Origin: JADJLQ01 sp040007895
Lineage (GTDB): Bacteria; Bacteroidota; Bacteroidia; Chitinophagales; Saprospiraceae
Assembly (NCBI GenBank): GCA_040007895.1
Contig: JBDTUE010000249.1
Location: 1-6,280 of the forward strand
Reading direction: 5' to 3'
DNA: 6,280 bases
The notes beneath the pieces were generated by a model, which was given only the letters and a program-made list of their open reading frames with translations, ran no database searches and was not told where the DNA came from. Every line of letters starts with the position of its first letter. The stretch's first letter is position 1. Of the stretch, positions 1-6,167 are shown in pieces. The position numbers and the translations under genes were made by a program.

Positions 1-11
1 TCATTCTTCAT
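1..11 (-). other. possible start of the next gene downstream of the kinase (edge fragment)
   Basis: Reading leftward on the minus strand, an ATG lies at 11-9, five bases after the kinase TAG stop, and the frame stays open (M-K-N-) to the window edge. A gene this close would be in the kinase operon. NtrY-type kinases are often followed by a sigma54-type NtrX response regulator, so that is the natural guess, but four codons cannot identify anything. A second ATG in another frame at 4-2 is equally possible. Confidence 0.25.
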
Positions 12-16
12 TCTAC

Positions 17-3000
17 CTAAAGACTTACTCTTTTCTCTTCTCTGAAATTATCAGCAACATGCATCAAGGGTAATTCTACAAAAAAATCTGTCCCTTTATT
101 TTCTGAAGTATGAAAATAGATATACCCATTGCAGGAATCTATAATGTCCCGTACAATAGCAAGTCCAAGTCCGGTACCTGAATTTTTTGTCGTAAAATTT
201 GGATAGAATACCTTTTCCTTCATAGTTTCCGGAATGCCGCATCCATTATCGGTAACTTTTACGATTGCCTTTTCATCTTGTTTATATAATACGATTTCTA
301 TCCGGCCTCTTCGTCCCAATGGGATACTCTGGATTGCATTTTTAATAAGATTTGTGAGTACCCTGATGATATGATTCTTATCTGCAAAAACATATATTTC
401 ATCAATCGGTACACGAAGTTGAATATCCATATCTTCCCTTTTTCTGAACAGATCATGCGTAGAAGTGACCACTTCATTCATGACGAGTTTTTCATTTTCA
501 GGAGCCGGCAATTTTGCAAAATTCGAAAACTCAGAAGCAATCTTTGATAAATTATCTATTTGTTCGATAAGAGTCTGGGTAACTCTCTTAACTAAAGCCG
601 GGATCTCTTCCTGGTCTGCACGTTGAATGGAGTTTTGTAAATGTTGGGTGATAAGTTTCATTGGTGTGAGCGGATTCTTAATTTCATGGGCCACCTGTTT
701 AGCCATCTCCCGCCACGCAGTCTCCCGTTCAGTAAGTGCCAGCAATCTAGTACTGCGATCTAATTCCTGGATCATTTCATTATAGTTCCGTATAAGCCCT
801 CCCAGTTCATCGTGTTGATTCCACTCCAGCCGTTGATTGCTGCCCCCGATTTGGATTTGTTTTAATTTACTACTCAATATCCTTAAGGGTTTTGCAATCG
901 AATTAGCTACGATCATCGAGATGAATACAATCAGGATCAGCAAAAACACATATACATTTAATAAAGCGCCAAGAAAATCATTTAGTCTTCGCTTAAATTG
1001 CAGGCTTTGAATTTCTGTATTCCGCTGAATAAAGTATTTTTTACCATTTAATACTACAGGATTAAATATCCGGTTGAATTGAAATTGATTGGATTGAAGA
1101 CCCGCCCATACCATATAGGGCATGCGCTCATTGGGATTCGAAAGCAAATTACCATGTCCATCAAATGTTTTATACGAATTATATAACGACCCGCTGGGTT
1201 GAGTCACTTCATTAAGCACTACCTGTTCATGGTTATTGGTGACGGCTCCTTCCTGCTGCCATACTCCGGTATTGTTTTTAATGTAAACAACAATCACAAA
1301 TGCTATCAGCATAAAAGAACACACACTCATGATGAGCATCGAAACCTGAATTCTGAATCGAAGTGTATGTCTGGAAGGAAAGAACCTAAGGACAGAAATT
1401 GAAAAGATTTTAAAATACCGGTTGAGTATGGTGAAACAAAATAAAATCAGGTTGAAAAAAATAAAAATGTAAGAAAAGAAAGAAAAGACTTTAAATAATT
1501 GATTCGATTTTTTGGAAAGATAGAAACCTGAACGTTCATCTATAGCAGTGTATAAAGTATGATGGGAAGGGTCCTGGTAAGAATGAAAATTTTTAACCGG
1601 ATCAGAGGGCAATGAATTAAAACCATGGTATTCGGTTACAAACTTGATATCATACAAAGCGAGATAAGTTGACGCTATTTCTTTTTTATTCAACAGTTTA
1701 ATAATAGCGGATTCTTTGTTTTTATCTGAAACTTCTTTTAATTCTGATTTAAGTTCTTCAGCCAGAGTATGCCGTTGTTCCCATTCCTTGTCCATATGAA
1801 ACTGATACAATAAAGAAGAAATCAGGATAGCCCCTGTAATGGTCCAGGCAATATACCACGCCGGGTGAGGTTTGAAATGGTCTATAAATAAATCCAGTAA
1901 CGTGAGATAACCTGCTAACCCTAATAAAAGAAACAGGGGCAATTTAATAGGCATTACAATCACGACCGGAATCAATAATCCGAGAGCAAGGAGATTAGCC
2001 GATAATCTTTTTTTAGGGCTCAGGCCAAGATGACGAATAATCCGAAGAAGATGAAGATCGAGGATGAACAAGGAAATAGCAAGAATGAGAATACCACCTA
2101 ACGCAATCAGGCTCTTTACATCGAGGTAAAAAATATATTCAAAGTCAAATAATAGTCCGGAGCTCATCACTAATTGCCGAAAGACCTGGGTCATGATCAG
2201 AGCGGAGATATACACCAGTGAATAATTAAAGACCCCTACTACAATGTTTTTTGAAAAAGAATTGTTGAAATAATTTGGCCGGATAAAGGATCGCACAAAC
2301 CAAACTAATAAACTTAATAAGGCGATATTGATCATTAAATCTCCAAGGCTGGGACTCAGGAAAGAAGGCTTTACAGTATCATCAAAAAAAAGTATGTCCG
2401 GGAAACTTATAAAGGATGTGACATATAAACTAAACAGGCGAACAAAAAATAAACCGGATACAAATATGACCAGGCCTGGTATCGTCTGATGATTTTTGAT
2501 TCTGCTCATTCCCCAATGCCTGAATGCAGCGAATGCACAGATTAACCCAAGTAGGTATAATGAAATTAATACCCCCTGAATCAAACGGGGAAGACTATTA
2601 TCTAATTTTAAAGATGTACTGGTAGTTCTATCCGGCGAAAATAGTGTAAAAGCCGGAGCATTACTTTGATTGATTCCGGTTGGCAGGAGGATGATAAAAA
2701 GTTGGGTTTCATCTTTTTTAGCAACTACATGTTTTAAATATAATATTCCATCAGTCTCTGAGAATTGTTGTTTTGAAGAAAGTAAGAATCCGCTAATCGC
2801 GATACTATTTTCATTCCAATAGATCAGGCTATCTGACTTGCGTACGTAATAATGTATGCCTTCCCGCTTCAGTACATCCCCTATAGCGGAATACGTTGTA
2901 TACGTAGAAATACAACGTTTGATTGTTTGAAATTTATGATCAAGTTCTGCCTGAACAGACTTTGCTTTAGACTGGAAAAAAGAATCACTATTGGTATACC

Positions 3001-3067
3001 GACCGGCTATGATAAGCACCAGCCCGCAAATAATTGAAGTCCATATATAGAGGTAACGGAGATTCAT
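17..3067 (-). CDS. NtrY-like polytopic membrane sensor histidine kinase
   Basis: This is a 1016-residue inner-membrane sensor kinase that should autophosphorylate on histidine and pass the phosphate to a response regulator. About 12 hydrophobic segments are visible, near residues 4-22, 161-182, 196-219, 243-262, 274-296, 316-340, 358-373, 376-396, 404-422, 524-548, 574-596 and 698-721. They leave three large presumed periplasmic loops at about 23-160, 423-523 and 597-697. A HAMP linker follows (around P727 to residue 775). The H-box is VAHEIKNPLTPMKL with phospho-acceptor H794, the proline-rich form typical of NtrY. The ATPase domain is intact: N-box N910 (NLIKNAIQSIP), G1 D940-N-G-C-G-I-P, F-box FYPNFTTK, and G2 G964-T-G-L-G-L. 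Classical NtrY proteins are roughly 700-770 residues, so the extra length lies in the N-terminal membrane half. The ATG at 3067 is followed directly by the first membrane helix. The signal sensed cannot be read from the sequence. The kinase call is firm; the NtrY label is by H-box resemblance. Confidence 0.93.
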   Translation of the reverse strand: MNLRYLYIWTSIICGLVLIIAGRYTNSDSFFQSKAKSVQAELDHKFQTIKRCISTYTTYSAIGDVLKREGIHYYVRKSDSLIYWNENSIAISGFLLSSKQQFSETDGILYLKHVVAKKDETQLFIILLPTGINQSNAPAFTLFSPDRTTSTSLKLDNSLPRLIQGVLISLYLLGLICAFAAFRHWGMSRIKNHQTIPGLVIFVSGLFFVRLFSLYVTSFISFPDILFFDDTVKPSFLSPSLGDLMINIALLSLLVWFVRSFIRPNYFNNSFSKNIVVGVFNYSLVYISALIMTQVFRQLVMSSGLLFDFEYIFYLDVKSLIALGGILILAISLFILDLHLLRIIRHLGLSPKKRLSANLLALGLLIPVVIVMPIKLPLFLLLGLAGYLTLLDLFIDHFKPHPAWYIAWTITGAILISSLLYQFHMDKEWEQRHTLAEELKSELKEVSDKNKESAIIKLLNKKEIASTYLALYDIKFVTEYHGFNSLPSDPVKNFHSYQDPSHHTLYTAIDERSGFYLSKKSNQLFKVFSFFSYIFIFFNLILFCFTILNRYFKIFSISVLRFFPSRHTLRFRIQVSMLIMSVCSFMLIAFVIVVYIKNNTGVWQQEGAVTNNHEQVVLNEVTQPSGSLYNSYKTFDGHGNLLSNPNERMPYMVWAGLQSNQFQFNRIFNPVVLNGKKYFIQRNTEIQSLQFKRRLNDFLGALLNVYVFLLILIVFISMIVANSIAKPLRILSSKLKQIQIGGSNQRLEWNQHDELGGLIRNYNEMIQELDRSTRLLALTERETAWREMAKQVAHEIKNPLTPMKLITQHLQNSIQRADQEEIPALVKRVTQTLIEQIDNLSKIASEFSNFAKLPAPENEKLVMNEVVTSTHDLFRKREDMDIQLRVPIDEIYVFADKNHIIRVLTNLIKNAIQSIPLGRRGRIEIVLYKQDEKAIVKVTDNGCGIPETMKEKVFYPNFTTKNSGTGLGLAIVRDIIDSCNGYIYFHTSENKGTDFFVELPLMHVADNFREEKRVSL

Positions 3068-3100
3068 CTCAAAATCAATGCAATATATTAAATAATAATT

Positions 3101-3141
3101 AAATACATTATAAACTATTAATCAATAGATTATAATTATTT
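3101..3141. promoter_or_regulatory. long AT-rich imperfect palindrome upstream of the kinase gene
   Basis: The inner arms are ATTATAA (3107-3113) with TTATAAT (3130-3136) and CTATT (3115-3119) with AATAG (3124-3128). They are separated by a single A/A mismatch and enclose the loop AATC. AAATA (3101-3105) and TATTT (3137-3141) extend the symmetry if C3106 is bulged. The site lies about 35-75 bp upstream of the kinase ATG and about 80 bp before the rnpB promoter, in the divergent spacer. It has the form of a dimeric-regulator operator, but no known site is recognised and the surrounding AT richness raises the chance of coincidence. Confidence 0.35.
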
Positions 3142-3207
3142 TTAATATATACATTCTTTTGAAATGTAATCATACTATGGAAGTCCGGATGTCTTACCCG
3201 GGAAGCT

Positions 3208-3215
3208 TACCTTTG
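3208..3215 (+). promoter_or_regulatory. Bacteroidota-type -7 promoter element of rnpB
   Basis: The octamer TACCTTTG matches the Bacteroidota sigma-ABfr -7 consensus TAnnTTTG exactly. It ends 3 bases before the first base of the rnpB P1 helix, so initiation a few bases downstream gives an RNA starting at or next to the mature 5' end. No TTTG -33 element is seen at the expected 19-21 bp spacing; GC-containing sequence occupies that position. The call rests on the perfect -7 match and its placement. Confidence 0.65.
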
Positions 3216-3483
3216 TCCTGCAGGCTGATCTATCGTTTTGACTAATGAGTCAAAAAGGAAAGTCCGGACAACGCAGAGCTACACACCACGTAACACGTGG
3301 GTCCTGAAGTAATTCGGGAACAGAGAGGGTCACAGAAAATAACCGTCCTTCTTCCAATTTATTTTGGATGGATGGATAAGGGTGAAAATGTGTGGTAAGA
3401 GCACACGATCCCGCCAGGTAACTGGTAGGATGGATAAACCTTGTGTGTTGAAATGCCATGTATACTTTGGTTCTGACTTTAAT

Positions 3484-3518
3484 TATTTTTCATTACCGAA
3501 TTTCCGGGATGAGATATA
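3484..3518 (+). repeat. rnpB insertion hairpin A
   Basis: The core CATT-A-CCG (3491-3498, A bulged) pairs with CGGGATG (3505-3511) around the loop AATTTC. The helix extends outward through 3484-3490 with 3512-3518, with one U/U mismatch and one G-U pair. It lies inside the rnpB P15-P17 region, enclosed by the CTTTGG/CCAGAG helix (3465-3470/3584-3589), and shares a 12-base core with hairpin C at 3559-3575. Confidence 0.6.
3493..3504 (+). repeat. 12-bp direct repeat TTACCGAATTTC, copy 1
   Basis: This 12-mer is identical to 3559-3570, offset by 66 bases and wholly within the rnpB insertion. Copy 1 forms most of the inner part of hairpin A. Confidence 0.8.
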
Positions 3519-3532
3519 TATTGAAATAGGAG

Positions 3533-3549
3533 TTGGGCGACTCGTCCAA
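3533..3549 (+). repeat. rnpB hairpin B
   Basis: TTGGGCG (3533-3539) pairs with CGTCCAA (3543-3549), seven pairs including one G-U, around the loop ACT. From memory it resembles the conserved GGGCGGCTCGTCC-type hairpin seen before GGGTAGG in Bacteroidota RNase P RNAs. I therefore take it as native, with the flanking hairpins A and C as the added material. Confidence 0.6.
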
Positions 3550-3558
3550 TTGAGACTC

Positions 3559-3575
3559 TTACCGAATTTCGGTAA
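3559..3575 (+). repeat. rnpB insertion hairpin C, containing copy 2 of the 12-bp repeat
   Basis: TTACCGA (3559-3565) pairs perfectly with TCGGTAA (3569-3575) around the three-base loop ATT. The 12-mer TTACCGAATTTC at 3559-3570 is the second exact copy of that in hairpin A. It lies just before the 3' strand of the closing helix (CCAGAG 3584-3589) and the conserved GGGTAGG. Confidence 0.7.
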
Positions 3576-3693
3576 AGGATCATCCAGAGAGGGTAGGCAG
3601 CTAGAGTCCCGGTTGTGAAGCCGGGATCGAGATAAATGATAGATCATCTTCAATTTATTGAGGAGGACAGAATCCGGCTTATAGGCCTGCACT

Positions 3694-3725
3694 TTTTAGA
3701 TTTGATACTTTGTTTTAATCTAAAA
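3694..3725 (+). terminator. AT-rich hairpin just after rnpB, possible terminator or processing signal
   Basis: TTTTAGATT (3694-3702) pairs perfectly over 9 bp with AATCTAAAA (3717-3725), leaving a 14-base loop. It begins two bases after the P1 helix of rnpB. The stem is almost all A-T and no U-tract follows, so it is not a canonical intrinsic terminator. The TTTTT at 3693-3697 directly after the GC-containing P1 strand could itself help termination. Confidence 0.35.
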
Positions 3726-3846
3726 CTCATTTCATATTGTTTAGTATACATTGCATTCCTATTAATCATCCGTAAACTGAACTAAATGGGTCATAATCAG
3801 ATTTTTTGTTTCAAAAAAGGATCAATAATTCATTAAATTAAATTCA
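3726..3846. other. spacer between rnpB and the channel gene
   Basis: This is about 120 AT-rich bases with no open frame of note and no clear TAnnTTTG element. A promoter for the channel gene is expected here unless it is read through from rnpB, but none can be placed confidently. Confidence 0.5.
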
Positions 3847-4479
3847 ATGTCACTTTACAATCAAATCGCAGGGCGTCGGGTCAGTCGCATTGAAGCTATT
3901 AGTGATGGAGTATTTGCCGTTGCATTTACCCTTTTGGTATTGGATATCAAAGTACCTGTAGTGGATCATATTCATAATGAACACGATTTAATGGCCGCTT
4001 TTTTTACGCTTACACCTAAACTTTTAAGTTATTTTCTAAGCTTTATGACCCTGGGTATTTTTTGGGCAGGTCAGGCAGCACAATTTACTTTTATCGAAAA
4101 AAGCAATCGTCATCTCAATTGGATTTCATTGTTCTTTCTCATGTTTGTTTCCATATTGCCTTTTACCACTGCATTTCTAAGTGAATACATTGATTTTAAA
4201 TTCGCCATTTTTATTTATTGGCTTAATATCTTTTTATTGGGACTCATTATTTACATCAACTGGTATTATGCGTATACTCAGGATTTCCTTTCCGTGACCG
4301 GAGAAGAAAAGATCCAAATTAATAAAGCAGTTCGTAAAAGGATTATTTCAGCCCAATCTTTGTACTTCCTGGGTATGTTATTATGTTTTATCAACACATA
4401 CCTGAGTATAGCTTTTATTATCCTGGTTCAGCTCAATTATGCATTGGCTTTATTTTCAAAAACTAAACAAGTACGATAA
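3847..4479 (+). CDS. TMEM175/DUF1211-family potassium channel
   Basis: This 210-residue membrane protein fits the prokaryotic TMEM175 family: six-helix subunits about 200 residues long that assemble into tetrameric potassium-permeable channels in the cell membrane. The family signature, a conserved arginine four residues before FSD in the first helix, appears as R14-x-x-x-I18-S19-D20, followed by GVFAVAFTLLVLDIKVP (21-37). Isoleucine therefore replaces the usual phenylalanine. In studied family members hydrophobic residues of this helix line the pore constriction. Further hydrophobic segments lie near 52-75, 87-110, 115-138, 166-184 and 185-205, giving the expected six, with a positively charged loop around 150-163 (K-AVRKR). 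The ATG at 3847 leads directly into the short N-terminus before the signature and has no strong ribosome-binding site. No neighbour suggests a dedicated pathway. The family call is strong; ion selectivity is inferred from the family. Confidence 0.88.
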   Translation: MSLYNQIAGRRVSRIEAISDGVFAVAFTLLVLDIKVPVVDHIHNEHDLMAAFFTLTPKLLSYFLSFMTLGIFWAGQAAQFTFIEKSNRHLNWISLFFLMFVSILPFTTAFLSEYIDFKFAIFIYWLNIFLLGLIIYINWYYAYTQDFLSVTGEEKIQINKAVRKRIISAQSLYFLGMLLCFINTYLSIAFIILVQLNYALALFSKTKQVR

Positions 4480-4534
4480 GGATATAAATAATATTTTGCA
4501 TTTGCATTATCATTTAAATTGAATTAAGAAAAAG

Positions 4535-5716
4535 ATGGATTTCCTCAACCCGCTCATCGAGCCATTCAAAGAAAGTATAACGAAGAATATTTTTATAAAA
4601 CTATCCCTGAGTAAGTACCATGGTTCAGAGGATCATTTAAAAAACATTTATGTCAAAAAAATTACAATAAAAAATGAACAAAAATTTTCATTTACCTATC
4701 ATTATGAGACCAGGGACATTGTTAAAAACTATTCTATCGATGAAGCAGAATTTATGATTAACCGTTATTTGTCCCCCGAAGAATTTCATATAGCCAATTT
4801 ATTTACTGCTGAAGCGGATTATAACCTGGAATACCTTGCCACCCATAGTTGGAAACTGAAACGTTTGAAACCTGCAACGGCTATCCTACCCTCTCTCGAC
4901 CACAACAAGATAAAAGTAAAAGCCATCCAGCCTCAAGGCAAGCCGTATTTATATGCACTTAATATTACGGATGCAAAAGGCAAAGTATTGAATCACGCCC
5001 AGGACAAATTCAAACAAATCAATCATTATATTGAAATCCTTAGTTCAATACTCAAAGACCTGCCTGAAGATGAACTAATTAAAGTCATCGATATGGGCTC
5101 AGGCAAAGGTTATCTGACTTTTGCCCTCTACGATTATTTAACAACCGTACTTTCCCGATCCGTTGAAATGACCGGCATCGAAGTACGCAGTGATCTGGTA
5201 GAATTTTGTTCAAGCGTAGCGAAACAATCCGGTTTTGACGGTTTGAAATTCGAAGAAGGAAGGATAGAACAATACCAGAACCACGATTATAAAATACTTA
5301 TCGCCTTACATGCTTGTGATACTGCTACCGATGATGCTATTGCACATGGCATTCTGTCTGAAGCAGCTTATATCATCGCAGCTCCTTGTTGCCATAAACA
5401 AATCCGTCGTGAAATAGAAAAAACAAAATTGAAAACCGAACTGGATGATCTTATCAAACATGGAATTTTCCTGGAGCGTCAGGCTGAAATGATTACGGAT
5501 AGTATTCGTACTCTTATTTTGGAATATCACGGATATTCAACGAAAATTATTGATTTTATTTCCGATGCACATACGCCTAAAAATATCATGATTCTCGCTC
5601 AAAAAAACTCCAGGAAAATCATAGATAAACCAAAAATCATGGAAAAAATAAATAAATTAAAATCCATGTTCGGTATCGAACATCATTATCTTGAAAAAAA
5701 ATTAAATCTTTCCTAA
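4535..5716 (+). CDS. class I SAM-dependent methyltransferase, METTL25-like (Methyltransf_32)
   Basis: This 393-residue, probably cytosolic protein has a Rossmann-type methyltransferase domain from about residue 160 onward. Motif I is V184-I-D-M-G-S-G-K-G-Y193, which binds S-adenosylmethionine. An acidic residue, E216 in TGIEVRSDL, sits where the SAM ribose is usually held. Two further motifs mark the subfamily: L258-H-A-C-D-T-A-T-D-D-A and A283-P-C-C-H-K-Q-I-R. The double cysteine-histidine string is shared with the eukaryotic METTL25 group. The substrate is not known, and the cysteines could be structural or metal-binding. Residues 1-150 form an N-terminal region I do not recognise; the C-terminus is rich in lysine. 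The start at 4535 follows a purine stretch (AAGAAAAAG), a weak ribosome-binding site, 55 bp after the channel gene. The stop codon is immediately followed by the ATG of the acetyltransferase, so the two are expected to be co-expressed. Confidence 0.85.
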   Translation: MDFLNPLIEPFKESITKNIFIKLSLSKYHGSEDHLKNIYVKKITIKNEQKFSFTYHYETRDIVKNYSIDEAEFMINRYLSPEEFHIANLFTAEADYNLEYLATHSWKLKRLKPATAILPSLDHNKIKVKAIQPQGKPYLYALNITDAKGKVLNHAQDKFKQINHYIEILSSILKDLPEDELIKVIDMGSGKGYLTFALYDYLTTVLSRSVEMTGIEVRSDLVEFCSSVAKQSGFDGLKFEEGRIEQYQNHDYKILIALHACDTATDDAIAHGILSEAAYIIAAPCCHKQIRREIEKTKLKTELDDLIKHGIFLERQAEMITDSIRTLILEYHGYSTKIIDFISDAHTPKNIMILAQKNSRKIIDKPKIMEKINKLKSMFGIEHHYLEKKLNLS

Positions 5717-6163
5717 ATGGAAATAAAAATCAGAAAAGCAGCAGTATCCGATTTTGCAGCCATTTTTTCCTTGATCCATGAGCTATCCGTCTTTGAGAAA
5801 ACTCCGTATAAACTAACCAATTCATTGGAAAGGATGATTAAAGAAGAAAATTATTTCCATGCTTTCGTGGCTATCAATACTGACGATGAGATCATCGGTT
5901 ATGCGACCTACAATATCGTTTATTATACCTGGGTGGGTAAATCAATTTACATGGATGACCTATATGTAAAATCAGCATACCGTGGTGTAGGTGCGGGATC
6001 AAAACTTATTCAACATGTAATAGATTTTGCTAAGGAATCAGGCTTTCATAAAGTACGATGGCAGGTATCCGAATGGAATACACCTGCTATAGCATTTTAC
6101 AAAAAACTCGGTGCAGAAATAGACGCGGTTGAAAAGAATTGTGATTTAATCCTTTCAAAGTAA
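5717..6163 (+). CDS. GNAT N-acetyltransferase, spermidine/spermine (SSAT) / thialysine-like
   Basis: This 148-residue single-domain enzyme should transfer acetyl from acetyl-CoA to an amine. The acetyl-CoA pyrophosphate loop is Y88-R89-G-V-G-A-G-S95. The C-terminal motif SEWNTPAIAFYKKLGA (118-133) matches, position by position, the EWNxPxxxFYKxxGA of human SSAT, placing Y128 at the catalytic tyrosine (Y140 in human). The N-terminal LIHELSVFEK contains E22 and E27, equivalent to SSAT residues near the polyamine site (E23 and E28 in human). The segment YTWVGKSIYMDDLYV parallels the human WIGKLLYLEDFFV, with D80 replacing human E92. Polyamines, thialysine or another small amine are therefore plausible acceptors, but bacterial relatives are mostly untested. 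The protein is slightly shorter than human SSAT (about 171 residues), lacking part of the C-terminal tail. Its ATG follows the methyltransferase stop with no spacing, indicating translational coupling. Confidence 0.87.
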   Translation: MEIKIRKAAVSDFAAIFSLIHELSVFEKTPYKLTNSLERMIKEENYFHAFVAINTDDEIIGYATYNIVYYTWVGKSIYMDDLYVKSAYRGVGAGSKLIQHVIDFAKESGFHKVRWQVSEWNTPAIAFYKKLGAEIDAVEKNCDLILSK

Positions 6164-6167
6164 TTTT

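Larger units (their letters stand above)
3219..3692 (+). ncRNA. rnpB: RNase P RNA, bacterial class A, with enlarged P15-P17 region
   Basis: This is the catalytic RNA that, with the RnpA protein, removes 5' leaders from precursor tRNAs. Helices that can be paired by eye: P1 3219-3225/3685-3691; P2 TGATCTATC 3226-3234 with 3638-3646; P3 TTTTGACT 3236-3243 with AGTCAAAA 3248-3255; P4 AG-U-CCGGA 3261-3268 with TCCGGCTT 3673-3680, keeping the universal bulged U; P8 3286-3290/3296-3300; P9 3302-3308/3313-3319 with a GTAA loop; P12 near 3345-3375; P13 3390-3394/3402-3406; P14 3414-3417/3422-3425 with a GTAA loop; P18 3607-3614/3619-3626 with a GTGA loop; P19 3647-3653/3658-3664. Conserved strings include GGAAAGTCCGG, ACAGAAAAT, GGTAAGAGCACAC, GGGTAGGCAGC (its GGU binds the tRNA CCA end), GATAAATGA and ACAGAATCCGGCTTAT. 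At about 474 nt it is longer than the usual 350-400, the excess lying at 3471-3583. The ends are set by P1 and may be off by a few bases. Confidence 0.95.

Noticed and set aside
1199..1402. 67-codon plus-strand open frame within the kinase gene
   Set aside because: It is antisense to a well-supported coding region and its peptide has no domain-like character.
2852..3037. 61-codon plus-strand open frame opposite the kinase N-terminus
   Set aside because: It overlaps the kinase coding sequence antisense, with no independent signal for translation.
3156..3161. TTTTG at 3157-3161 as a -33 element for rnpB
   Set aside because: It lies about 46 bases before the -7 element, far beyond the usual 19-21 bp spacer.
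3068..3180. Origin-like or CRISPR-leader-like AT-rich spacer
   Set aside because: There are no DnaA boxes, iterons or repeat-spacer units; the region is simply an AT-rich divergent spacer with one palindrome.
3250..3692. Three short open frames of 69-84 codons on both strands (3250-3459 minus, 3364-3618 plus, 3483-3692 minus)
   Set aside because: They lie inside rnpB, whose conserved helices explain the sequence; the predicted peptides have no recognisable family features.
3694..3725. Standard intrinsic terminator after rnpB
   Set aside because: The hairpin is real, but its stem is almost entirely A-T and no U-run follows, so it is listed only as a possible terminator.
4480..4534. Possible promoter around TATTTTG (near 4493-4499) before the methyltransferase, and the tandem TTTGCA repeat beside it
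   Set aside because: The spacing within the element is one base short of TAnnTTTG and no paired -33 element is convincing; the two-unit repeat is too short to mean anything.
5306..5530. 74-codon minus-strand open frame within the methyltransferase gene
   Set aside because: It is a shadow of the conserved HACD and PCCH region on the opposite strand.
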